Positions 42,992-51,495 of a DNA stretch of 64,000 nt are shown in pieces. A model generated the notes under the pieces. It had not been told where the DNA came from. It saw only the letters and a program-made list of their open reading frames with translations, and searched no databases. Numbering within the stretch: the first letter of the stretch is position 1; each line of letters begins with the position of its first letter. The position numbers and the translations under genes are program-made. The DNA comes from Gemmatimonadota bacterium. Its GTDB lineage: Bacteria; Gemmatimonadota; Gemmatimonadetes; Gemmatimonadales; Gemmatimonadaceae. Location of the stretch: the NCBI GenBank assembly GCA_016704465.1, contig JADJAD010000008.1, positions 434,001-498,000 on the forward strand, in the 5' to 3' direction.

Positions 42992-44665
42992 TCAGTCCGC
43001 CGCCTCGACCAGCGTCTCGGCCGGGGTGGCGCGCGCGCTCACGCGTCGCCGCGTCATGGACGCCGCCACGAAGGCGGCGAACAGCGGATGGGGGCGGGTC
43101 GGCCGCGATTGCAGCTCGGGGTGGAACTGGCACCCGACAAACCACGGGTGGTCGACCAACTCGATGATCTCGACGAGCGACCCGTCGGGTGAGAGGCCGC
43201 TGAGTCGCATGCCGTGCTCGACGAACTGCTCGCGATAGGCGTTGGACACCTCGTACCGGTGGCGATGCCGTTCGCTGACCTCGGGGACGCCGTAGATGTC
43301 GGCGGCCTTGGTCCCGCGCGTCAGGCGGCAGGGATAGGCGCCGAGGCGCATGGTCCCGCCCATGTCGGTCACGTGCTTCTGCTCCTCCATCATGGCGATG
43401 ACCGGGTGTTCGCACTCGGGCGCGAACTCGCTGGAGTGTGAGTCCTCGAGCGCGAGCACGTGGCGTGCGAACTCGATGATGGCGACCTGCATGCCGAGAC
43501 AAATGCCGAAGAACGGCAGCTTGAGCTCACGCGCGGCGCGGATGGCCTCCACCATGCCATCGACCCCGCGCACGCCGAAGCCACCCGGGACGAGCAGGCC
43601 GTGGAATCCGGCCAGGAGTTCGCGCGCCTTCTCGGCGCTGGTGAACAGGTCGCTCGAGACCCAATGGATGTCGACGCCCACGTCGTTGGCGATGCCGCCG
43701 TGGATCAGCGACTCCTGCACGCTCTTGTAGCTGTCGACGAACTGCGTGTACTTGCCGACGACGGCGATGCTCACGCGATCCCGCGGCTGCACGACGCGCT
43801 GGACCATCGCGCGCCACGTGGAGAGGTCGGGGTCGCGCCCCACGAGGTTGAGGCGCTGCATGACGCGCTCGTCCAGCCCCTGCGCCTCGAACTCGAGCGG
43901 GATCTGGTAGATGGACGGGACGTCGCGGCTCTCGATGACGTTGCCGAACTCCACGTTGCAGAAGAGCGCGATCTTGCGCTTCACGTCCTCGGACAGCGGG
44001 CGCTCCGTGCGGCAGATGAGCACGTCGGGCTGGATGCCGAGCTCCATCAGCTCGCGCACCGAGTGCTGCGTGGGCTTGGTCTTGACCTCGCCAGCTGCCG
44101 CAATGTAGGGCACGAGCGTGAGGTGGATGAACATGGCGTTCTGCTTGCCCACCTCCTGCCGGAACTGCCGGATGGCCTCGAGAAAGGGCTGCGACTCAAT
44201 GTCGCCGACCGTGCCGCCGATCTCCACGATGACCACGTCGTTGCCCGGGGCGAGTCGCTTGATGTGCGACTTGATCTCGTCCGAGATGTGCGGGATGACC
44301 TGGACGGTGGAGCCGAGGTATTCGCCGCGGCGCTCCTTCGTGATCACGTTGAGGTAGATGCGCCCGGTGGTCACGTTGTTGAGCTGCGACAGCGAGCGGT
44401 CGATGAAGCGCTCGTAGTGCCCCAGGTCGAGGTCCGTCTCCGCGCCATCGTCGGTCACGAAGACCTCGCCGTGCTGGAACGGCGACATGGTGCCCGGGTC
44501 GACGTTGAGGTACGGGTCGAACTTCATGATGGTCACCCGCAGGCCGCGCTCGACGAGGAGCCGGCCTAACGATGCGGCCGCGATGCCCTTGCCGAGCGAT
44601 GAGACCACGCCGCCGGTGACGAAGATGTAGCGGGTGGCCTGGTTCGAGTTCACGACAGTGGGCAT
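42992..44665 (-). CDS. pyrG: CTP synthase
   Basis: Makes CTP from UTP, ATP and glutamine. 557 residues: the synthase domain starts YIFVTGGVVSSLGKGIAAAS with SPFQHGEVFVTDDGAETDLD, and the class I amidotransferase domain has LVPGGFGVRG, the nucleophile in FFGICLGMQ and the His-Glu in CQFHPELQSRP. It stands between kdsB and kdsA; CTP is the direct substrate of KdsB, which explains the placement. ATG overlaps the kdsB stop. Confidence 0.97.
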   Translation of the reverse strand: MPTVVNSNQATRYIFVTGGVVSSLGKGIAAASLGRLLVERGLRVTIMKFDPYLNVDPGTMSPFQHGEVFVTDDGAETDLDLGHYERFIDRSLSQLNNVTTGRIYLNVITKERRGEYLGSTVQVIPHISDEIKSHIKRLAPGNDVVIVEIGGTVGDIESQPFLEAIRQFRQEVGKQNAMFIHLTLVPYIAAAGEVKTKPTQHSVRELMELGIQPDVLICRTERPLSEDVKRKIALFCNVEFGNVIESRDVPSIYQIPLEFEAQGLDERVMQRLNLVGRDPDLSTWRAMVQRVVQPRDRVSIAVVGKYTQFVDSYKSVQESLIHGGIANDVGVDIHWVSSDLFTSAEKARELLAGFHGLLVPGGFGVRGVDGMVEAIRAARELKLPFFGICLGMQVAIIEFARHVLALEDSHSSEFAPECEHPVIAMMEEQKHVTDMGGTMRLGAYPCRLTRGTKAADIYGVPEVSERHRHRYEVSNAYREQFVEHGMRLSGLSPDGSLVEIIELVDHPWFVGCQFHPELQSRPTRPHPLFAAFVAASMTRRRVSARATPAETLVEAAD

Positions 44666-45477
44666 CAGCTTCGTCCGGCGAAAAGGTCATTCCAGCGCGC
44701 GTTGGCGCGAGCCAGGTCGTCTTCGGTATCCACGCCGCCCGCTGGCGGCGCGTCGATCACGGCCACGCCCATCGCCACCCCGGCCGCCAGTGGGCGCAAT
44801 TGTTCGAGCCGCTCCACCCGCTCCAGCGGATGCTCCGGGAGCGCCACCCATGCGGCAAGGGCATCGCGTGTGTAGGCGTACACCCCCACGTGCTGCCGCA
44901 CCAGCGCGTCGCGACTGGCGGTGTCTGCCGGGTCGCGCAAGTACGGTATCGGGGCGCGAGAAAAGTACAGGGCGCGCCCGTCGTCCGCCGACACGACTTT
45001 CACCACGTGCGACGTGGCGAGGATCTCCGCCCCTGCCGGCGCGGCGACCGTGCCGAGGGAGAACCCCCGCGATAGCACCATCGACAGCGCGCCCCGTACC
45101 GCGGCGTCGGAGACGAATGGCTCGTCGCCCTGAACGTTGAGCAACACGCCGTACCGCTGGAACTCGGGACGACGGCCTACCTCGGCCACCCGATCGGTGC
45201 CGGACGGGTGCGTTGGACTGGTCAGGACAGCCCGCCCTCCCGCAGACTCCACAGCGTCGACGATCGCGCTCGCATCGGTCGCCACCACGACCTGCTCGGC
45301 CACGTGCATGGCGCACACCTGCTCCCAGACGCGGACGATCAGCGGGCGTCCGCCCAGAAGGCGGAGCGGTTTTTGGGGGAGTCGAGTCGCGCCCAGACGG
45401 GCCGGAATGACGGCGAGAATCGAGGGCGCGGAGGCGGCCGAGTTTGCCAAAGGCACGCCTCCCAAGTTAACCCGCAC
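44665..45477 (-). CDS. kdsB: CMP-Kdo synthetase KdsB
   Basis: Activates Kdo with CTP to CMP-Kdo, the donor for lipid A glycosylation. The 270-residue product has the nucleotidyltransferase start ILAVIPARLGATRLPQKPL, NVQGDEPFV (metal-binding Asp), ALYFSRAPIPY and the closing GVDTEDDLARAN. GTG 45477 is the first start in frame but adds about 17 residues before the conserved region, so a later start (for instance the GTG at Val-Pro-Leu-Ala) is possible. This is the first gene of the 15-gene envelope run; 124 non-coding bases precede it. Confidence 0.93.
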   Translation of the reverse strand: MRVNLGGVPLANSAASAPSILAVIPARLGATRLPQKPLRLLGGRPLIVRVWEQVCAMHVAEQVVVATDASAIVDAVESAGGRAVLTSPTHPSGTDRVAEVGRRPEFQRYGVLLNVQGDEPFVSDAAVRGALSMVLSRGFSLGTVAAPAGAEILATSHVVKVVSADDGRALYFSRAPIPYLRDPADTASRDALVRQHVGVYAYTRDALAAWVALPEHPLERVERLEQLRPLAAGVAMGVAVIDAPPAGGVDTEDDLARANARWNDLFAGRS

Positions 45478-45601
45478 GATCTCGCTTTTCCAACTGGATT
45501 CTTCCGCGCGAGCGAGGGTGGACCACCTGCGACGGCATCTCGGGGGGCCGTTCGGAGGCCGGCCCCTCGGCGCGACGCGCCAGTGTGCGCCGCCCCCCGC
45601 C

Positions 45602-46798
45602 CTACCGAGCCGGCAAGTGCGCGAGCAGGAATCGCAGCGCGTTGCCTCCCATCACCTTGCCGATCTGCGCATCCGAGAGCCCGGCGCCCTGAAGCGCTGC
45701 GACCACTAGCCCCATCCCGGACGCGTCGAACGGCGTGGTCGTGCTGCCGTCGAAGTCGGAGCCAAGCGCGATGTGATCGTCGCCCGCCACCGAAATCGCA
45801 TGGACGACGGCCCGCGCGAATGCTGCGGCGGTCGGTTCGCAGATCGCGCCGTCCCAGTAGCCAATGCCCACCAGCCCGCCGCCGGCGGCGATGCGGCGCA
45901 ACTGGTCATCGGAGAGGTTTCGTGGTCCCGGACAGGTGCCGCGCACGCCGGCGTGCGATACCACGATCGGGCGTCGGGTGGCGCCGAGGACGTCGTCGAC
46001 CAGGCGCGGCGATGCGTGCGCCAGGTCGATCAGCAGGCCGAGCGAATCGATCCGAGCCACGACCGCCCGACCGAGCGACGTCAAGCCGCCCTTGTCGACA
46101 CCATGCGCGGAGCCGCCCACCTCGTTGTCGAAGAAATGGGTGAGCCCGAAGACGCGAAACCCGTCGGCAGCGAGCGTGTCCAGGTTGTCGAGTCGCCCCT
46201 CGATCGGGTGCAGCCCCTCGGTGGCGAGCAGTGCGCCGATCACTGGCCGCCCGGCGCGACGCTCGGCGAGCAGCGCCGCCAGGTCGGCGCCGGAACGTAC
46301 CAGACGGAGCGTCACCCCGCCGTCTTTCACCGACCGCTCCGCCGCGTCGGCAAGGCGCCGCGCCTGCCACCGGGCCCGTTCGCGCAGCGAGAACCAGGCG
46401 CGCACCGGATAGCGCTGGGCGATGGCCAGCAGCGTGATGTTGTCGGTGTCGTCGGTGTTGCGCTCGTAGTTGATCCCGCGCGGTGTCTTGGTGACCACGG
46501 AGAACAGCTGCAAGGCGACGTGTCCATCCTGCAGTCGCGGCAGGTCCACGTGTCCGTAGCTGTGCCGCTCCAGCAGGTCGCGCGGCCAGAGCAGGGCATC
46601 CGCGTGCAGGTCCACGACCTCAATGGCGCGCAGCAGCGATTCGGCAGCAGGCGACGCCGCGTACGGCCCCGCCGTGACCACATGGTTCATCGAACGGTCG
46701 GCGAGGTCGGCCCCGACCGTCAGGACGACGGTCAGCGCGACAACGACCAGGACCAGCACTGCGGCGACGAGGCGACGGAGCAAACGCGTTCGAGACAC
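45602..46798 (-). CDS. Membrane-anchored dipeptidase (peptidase M19)
   Basis: 398 residues with one N-terminal transmembrane anchor (about 9-31), then a renal dipeptidase-type zinc TIM barrel: VVDLHADALLWP (first HxD metal pair), TEGLHPIEG (bridging Glu), LIDLAHASPRLV and VVSHAGVRGTC (His ligands) and LGSDFDGSTTTPF. Such enzymes cleave dipeptides, including D-amino-acid-containing ones, in the periplasm. Adjacent genes do not refine the substrate. Confidence 0.92.
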   Translation of the reverse strand: MSRTRLLRRLVAAVLVLVVVALTVVLTVGADLADRSMNHVVTAGPYAASPAAESLLRAIEVVDLHADALLWPRDLLERHSYGHVDLPRLQDGHVALQLFSVVTKTPRGINYERNTDDTDNITLLAIAQRYPVRAWFSLRERARWQARRLADAAERSVKDGGVTLRLVRSGADLAALLAERRAGRPVIGALLATEGLHPIEGRLDNLDTLAADGFRVFGLTHFFDNEVGGSAHGVDKGGLTSLGRAVVARIDSLGLLIDLAHASPRLVDDVLGATRRPIVVSHAGVRGTCPGPRNLSDDQLRRIAAGGGLVGIGYWDGAICEPTAAAFARAVVHAISVAGDDHIALGSDFDGSTTTPFDASGMGLVVAALQGAGLSDAQIGKVMGGNALRFLLAHLPAR

Positions 46799-46816
46799 GG
46801 TCGTGGGATGGGCCGA

Positions 46817-47419
46817 TCAGGCGGTGGGCCGGTCGCCATGAAAGCGATCGGCCAGCGTCGTGAAGTTTCGCAGGATTGCCATCCCCCCCTCGGTCAGGAT
46901 CGATTCGGGATGAAACTGCACTCCCCACACGGGATGCGCACGATGCCGCAACGCGTGGATCTCCTCGTGGTTGTCCGCAGCCTCGGCGATGACCTCGAGC
47001 GACGAGGGAAGCGTGGCCCGCTCGACGACCAGCGAGTGATAGCGCATGACCTCGAGCGGTGAGGGCAGGCCGTTGAACACGTCCGTCCCGTTGTGCGTGA
47101 TGGGCGATGTCTTGCCGTGCATGATCCGCGACGCCCGAATCACGCGGCCGCCGTACGCCTCGCCAATCGCCTGGTGTCCCAGGCAAACGCCCAGCAGCGG
47201 CGTGGTCGCCCCCATCGCCTGGATGAGCGGAACGCTGATGCCCGCCTCGGTCGGGGTGCACGGGCCGGGCGAGATCACGATCGCGCGCGGCGACAGCTCC
47301 CGAACCCCATCGACCGTGATGGCATCATTGCGAAACACGACCGGCGCCTCACCCAACTCGCCGAGGTACTGCACGAGGTTGTAGGTGAAGCTGTCGTAGT
47401 TGTCGAGGACGAGGAGCAC
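46817..47419 (-). CDS. trpG/pabA: Anthranilate/aminodeoxychorismate synthase glutaminase subunit
   Basis: Class I glutamine amidotransferase (200 residues) supplying ammonia to TrpE or PabB. LVLDNYDSFTYNLVQYL, VISPGPCTPTEAG, the nucleophile in LLGVCLGHQAIGEAYGG and the His/Glu in VQFHPESILTEGG are all in place. Sequence does not distinguish TrpG from PabA, and a single protein serves both in many bacteria. No trpE or pabB adjoins. GTG start at 47419. Confidence 0.94.
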   Translation of the reverse strand: MLLVLDNYDSFTYNLVQYLGELGEAPVVFRNDAITVDGVRELSPRAIVISPGPCTPTEAGISVPLIQAMGATTPLLGVCLGHQAIGEAYGGRVIRASRIMHGKTSPITHNGTDVFNGLPSPLEVMRYHSLVVERATLPSSLEVIAEAADNHEEIHALRHRAHPVWGVQFHPESILTEGGMAILRNFTTLADRFHGDRPTA

Positions 47420-47464
47420 GAGAACCCGGATCGGAAACTGGACAGGGGGCGCGCCACCCCGGGA

Positions 47465-48384
47465 CTAGCCCCTGGGGTGAAACTGCTTGTGCACTGTGCG
47501 AAGGTAATCGCGGTTGACGTGCGTGTAGATCTGCGTCGTGGTGATGTCGGCGTGGCCGAGCATCTCCTGCACCGCGCGCAGGTCCGCGCCGTGGTCCAGC
47601 AGGTGCGTGGCGAAGGAATGCCGCAGCATGTGCGGCGACACGTGCTTCGTGATGCCGGCGCCCTCCACGTGCTTGCGGACGATCTTCCACGCCCCCATGC
47701 GCGAGAGCGCGGTTCCCGGGCATTGAGAAAGAGGACCCCCTTCCCCTCGCCGCGCTCGAGGCGCGGCCGCAGCTCTCGCAGGTAGATGGCGACCGCAGTG
47801 ATCGCCGAGCGACCGATCGGGACGAGACGCTCCTTGCTCCCCTTGCCGAAAACGCGCACCAGTCCCTCGCCGAGCAGTACGTCCTTGACCGGCAGCGTGA
47901 TCCACTCACCGACGCGAAGCCCCGCCCCGTAGGCGAGTTCCAGCATGGCGCAGTCGCGAAAACGCATCGCATCGTCTTGCGATGGCGCGGCCAGCAGCCG
48001 AGTCACCTCGTCGACGGTGAGCACGTCGGGCAGGTCGCGCCATCGCGTCGGCATCTCGAGGCGGTCGCTGGGATCGGTGGCCACCAGTCCCTCGGCAACG
48101 AGGAAGCGGAAGTAGGTCCGGATCGCCGACACGTTGCGACGAATCGATGTCGCGGCCAACCCAAGGTCCTTGAGGTGGTACACGAAGTCGCGGAGGTGAC
48201 GCGGCGTGAGGACCGCCGGCGCTCGCACTCCCTTGCTGACGGCGAAGGAGGCCAGCCGTTGCACGTCGCGTCCGTAGGCTTCGCGCGTTCGCTCGGCGGA
48301 ACCCTGCTCCAGGGAGAGAAAGTCGTCGAATCGCTCGAGCATGAACGCTCGCGCCAACTCGTCGGGGAGCTGCGCGTCCGTCAT
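47465..48384 (-). CDS. xerD: Tyrosine recombinase XerC/XerD type, frameshifted at 47715-47717
   Basis: Site-specific recombinase, presumed to act at dif. The N-terminal SAM-like domain (EQGSAERTREAYGRDVQRL, ATSIRRNVSAIRTYFRFL) and the catalytic core up to GVLFLNAR are in one frame; SRMGAWKIVRKHVEGAGITK to the end is in another. Adding a G to the GGG run at 47715-47717 (minus strand) restores NARGTALSRMG. Catalytic residues are intact after repair: Arg in GAGLRVGEW, HMLRH, His in LGHADITTTQ and Tyr in QIYTHV. About 306 residues; XerC and XerD cannot be told apart here. Confidence 0.92.
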
Positions 48385-48394
48385 GACGCTCCGC

Positions 48395-49009
48395 TCACCC
48401 CGTCGCCCTTCGCCGCCGCCACCACCACGCGAGCACTGCAGCCACGACGACGATCAGGGCGATGACTCCGCTCCACACGCCGAGGCGGGCGACCTTGGAC
48501 GCGAGGGTCTCCCAGTTGCTGCCAGCCGAGAATGCCAGCCATGTGATCAATCCGTACCACAGCCCGGACGCGAGCGAGATGGCCACTGCGACCCGCGGGA
48601 GCGACAGACGCAGCGCGCCGGCCATCGGAGGGACGAGGGCGCGAAAGGCCGGAAGGAAGCGACTGATGAACAGCCCCAGGGTACCGAATCGCACGTACCA
48701 GTCCGTGAGCCGCTTCTCGTTCGCGCCGCCGGGCGCAAGGTGGAAGCGGCGCGCGATCCACTCGCGCCCCATGCGCCGGCCCACCGCGAACATGAACAGC
48801 GCGCCGGTCACGCTGCCGAGCCAGACCGCAAGGAAGGCGGGGATGGGAGTGCCATGATTGCGGGCGGCGAGGAATCCCCCAAAGGCGACCAGCAGATCGG
48901 CAGGAATCGGCGGGAAGATGTTCTCAACCGCGGCCAGCACCGCCATGGCCGGAAGAAGCGCGGCTGGCGGGAGCGCCGCGAGCCAGTCGAGCAGCGCCTC
49001 CAGTCGCAA
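48395..49009 (-). CDS. DedA-family membrane protein (VTT domain)
   Basis: 204 residues, 5-6 hydrophobic segments. ENIFPPIPADLLVAFGGFLA is the re-entrant acidic/Pro block of DedA proteins (the Glu is essential in E. coli YqjA/YghB) and FISRFLPAFRALVPPMAG is the conserved Arg block. Recent work ties DedA proteins to undecaprenyl-phosphate and phospholipid flipping. The only in-frame start near the first helix is TTG 49009. Confidence 0.9.
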   Translation of the reverse strand: MRLEALLDWLAALPPAALLPAMAVLAAVENIFPPIPADLLVAFGGFLAARNHGTPIPAFLAVWLGSVTGALFMFAVGRRMGREWIARRFHLAPGGANEKRLTDWYVRFGTLGLFISRFLPAFRALVPPMAGALRLSLPRVAVAISLASGLWYGLITWLAFSAGSNWETLASKVARLGVWSGVIALIVVVAAVLAWWWRRRRATG

Positions 49010-49015
49010 CGGACG

Positions 49016-49501
49016 TCAGCTCGTGACGGGGACGAGCGTGGCGACGGCGAGGCAGGCGAGTCCCTCGCCCCGCCCCACCCAGCCCATCCCCTCGTTCGTC
49101 TTCCCCTTCACACTGACCGCCTCGACACTCACCCCGAGCGCTTCAGCCAGACGTTGCCTGATTCGGCCACGATGTGGACCGATCTTTGGGCGCTCGGCGA
49201 CGACGGTGACGTCCACGTTTTCTATACGCCACCCCATCGCCTGAACACGATCGCGTGCTGCCACGAGCATCTCGATGGAATCCCTGCCTCGGTTGGCCGG
49301 GTCGGTGTCGGCGAACATCTCGCCGATGTCGCCGGCAGCGGCGGCGCCGAGGATCGCGTCGGTGATCGCGTGACAGATCGCATCACCGTCGGAGTGACCG
49401 ACGAGCACGATGTCCGACGGGATGTCCACACCACCGAGACGCATCGGGCCACCCGGTGCAAAGCGGTGCGAATCGTAGCCGATGCCGGCGCGCGACGTCA
49501 C
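49016..49501 (-). CDS. ispF: 2-C-methyl-D-erythritol 2,4-cyclodiphosphate synthase
   Basis: Non-mevalonate isoprenoid step. 161 residues with the zinc-site start GIGYDSHRFAPGGP and GHSDGDAICHAITDAILGAAA; ERPKIGPHR and KGKTNEGMGWVGRGEG complete the family pattern. It adjoins menaquinone genes, whose prenyl tail needs this pathway. Usually ispD precedes ispF; no ispD is seen here. GTG start at 49501. Confidence 0.96.
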   Translation of the reverse strand: MTSRAGIGYDSHRFAPGGPMRLGGVDIPSDIVLVGHSDGDAICHAITDAILGAAAAGDIGEMFADTDPANRGRDSIEMLVAARDRVQAMGWRIENVDVTVVAERPKIGPHRGRIRQRLAEALGVSVEAVSVKGKTNEGMGWVGRGEGLACLAVATLVPVTS

Positions 49502-49502
49502 C

Positions 49503-50539
49503 TCAGGCGGCCGCCGACGTCGCGGCCGGGATGATCGAATAGTCCTGCCGACGACGGGCGGGCGTGAAGCCAGCGTCGCGAATCAGGCGCTCGAGCTCGT
49601 CGGTGGTGGTGCGGTGCGTCGTGTTCGCGGCCGACACCACGTTTTCCTCGATCATCAACGACCCGAAGTCGTTGCAGCCGAACGAGAGCGCCAGCTGGCC
49701 GACCTTCATCCCCATGGTCACCCAGCTCGACTGAAGGTTGGGCACGTTGTCGAGCACGATGCGAGACATGGCCACGGTGCGCAGGTATTCCACCGCGTCG
49801 GTCTTGGGCATGTGCGACATCTCCGGGGTGTTCTCGGGCTGCAGCGGCCAGGTGATAAAGGCCGTGAACCCGTTCGTGCGGCTCTGCACCTCACGCACGC
49901 GCTGCAGATGCTCGATGCGCTCGGCGAGCGTCTCACCGATGCCGTACATCATGGTGACCGAGGTCTTCATCCCCTCGTTATGCGCCAGCTCCATGATCTC
50001 GAGCCAGCGATCGGCGCCGGCCTTCTTGCGGGCGACGATGTCGCGCACGCGCTGCACGAGGATCTCACCCCCTCCGCCCGGGATGGAATCAAGCCCGGCC
50101 TTTTGCAGCTCGCGGATGACATCGACCGCCTCGAGCCGGAACGTCTTGGCGAAGAAGTCGACCTCGCTGGGACTAAAGCCGTGGATGTGGATGGGATGGT
50201 TGCGCTTGATGTAGCGCAGCAGGTCGAGGTACCACTCGAAGGGGATGTACGGATTGTGCCCCCCTGGATGAGGATCTGCACCCCGCCCAGCGCCTTCGTT
50301 TCCTCGATCTTCTCACCGATCTGCTCGAACGAGAGCGTGTAGCCTTCCGCGTCCTTCGGGCGGCGGTAGAACGCGCAGAAGCCGCAATCGGCCACACAGA
50401 CGTTGGTGTAGTTGATGTTGCGGTCCACGATGTACGTGACCGTGTTGTGCGGGTGCCGCTCCTGCCGCATGCGGTCGGCCTCGCGGCCGAGTTCGAGCAG
50501 CGGCGCGTCGGCGTAGAAGTCGAGGAGGTCGCGCGTCAT
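49503..50539 (-). CDS. mqnC: Cyclic dehypoxanthine futalosine synthase MqnC, frameshifted at 50259-50264
   Basis: Radical SAM enzyme cyclising dehypoxanthine futalosine in menaquinone synthesis. From ATG 50539 (TTG 50548 is alternative) the first frame runs to VQILIQGG and holds CVADCGFCAFYR (CX3CX2C). The rest (from PGGGGEILVQRVRDIVARKK backward and forward) is in another frame ending at 49503. The join is a 6-G run; a seventh G restores IQGGHNPYIPFEWY, the canonical MqnC sequence. About 345 residues after repair. It sits with mqnA and mqnE, and paralogue CofH is excluded by that context. Confidence 0.9.
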
Positions 50540-50648
50540 GGCGAACAAGGTATCGCGCCGGGGGGGGCATCCACCAGCGATCCGGACGCCAGCTGATGGA
50601 TCGGCCCGCGCGTGACGTGGCGAGGCACGGACGGCGACGCCAGGCGCG

Positions 50649-51494
50649 TCAGGCCGCAGGCAGGAAGGCCAGCGTTCCGTTCGGGACTCGTCCCGCGACC
50701 ACGAGGCGTCGGTAGAACTCGGTCAGGCCGGCCAGGTGCTCGTACCCCAGTCGATAGTCCAACCCCTCGAAGTACTCCAGGCATGAGGCCCGCGCGACGC
50801 CGGTGACGTTCGCCGCCTGCTCGGCCAGCAGCGGCAGGTGCTGCAGGCCCCAGTCGCGCGACGCCAGCAGCGCAGCGTGTGCGAGGAGCGACTCAGCGAC
50901 CGCGGTGGTGCGTTGCGCGACCCAGACGGCGAAGACGAAGGGGAGTCCGGTCCACGCCTTCCACTCCTCGCCGAGGTCGTAGACGTACGGATAGGTCGAG
51001 GCCCCGTCGGCGGCGGTGCGCCGTGCCTCGTGGAGTATCAGCGCGGCATCGCCGATGACCAGGCGCGCCTCATGCTCCTCTTCCTCGAAGCGGGCGATGT
51101 CGGCCAACTCGCTGTTGCCCGGGACAAACTCCGGGCGCGCGCGCCAGACGTGTTCGAAAAGCAGTTCCACGAGCGCGACACTCGTCATCGAGCTGCGCGA
51201 GACGATCACGCGACGGCCGTCCAGCTCTCCCGCCGGACGCTTGGCGAAGAGCATGACGGAGCGCACCGGGCCGTCGCACGAAATGGCGAGGTCGGGGAGG
51301 AGGAGGTAGCGCCTGGAGTCGCGCGCATACTCCACGGCCGAGACGACGCTCACGTCCAGCAGTCCCGCGGCCATCTGCCCGTTCAGCGCGCTCGGAATCC
51401 CGTCTACCAGGGTGCCGTTCAGCGCCACGAGCCCACGATCGATCGCCCCGTACACCGGGTAACAGTTGATGTACGGGATGCGCCCGATGCGCAC
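50649..51494 (-). CDS. mqnA: Chorismate dehydratase MqnA
   Basis: First enzyme of the futalosine pathway, forming 3-enolpyruvylbenzoate from chorismate. 281 residues with the periplasmic-binding-like fold; RIGRIPYINCYPVYGAID is the family start, then DVSVVSAVEYARDSRRYLLL and LPFVFAVWVAQR. GTG 51494 begins one base after the mqnE stop. mqnB and mqnD are not in the window. Confidence 0.93.
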   Translation of the reverse strand: MRIGRIPYINCYPVYGAIDRGLVALNGTLVDGIPSALNGQMAAGLLDVSVVSAVEYARDSRRYLLLPDLAISCDGPVRSVMLFAKRPAGELDGRRVIVSRSSMTSVALVELLFEHVWRARPEFVPGNSELADIARFEEEEHEARLVIGDAALILHEARRTAADGASTYPYVYDLGEEWKAWTGLPFVFAVWVAQRTTAVAESLLAHAALLASRDWGLQHLPLLAEQAANVTGVARASCLEYFEGLDYRLGYEHLAGLTEFYRRLVVAGRVPNGTLAFLPAA

Positions 51495-51495
51495 G

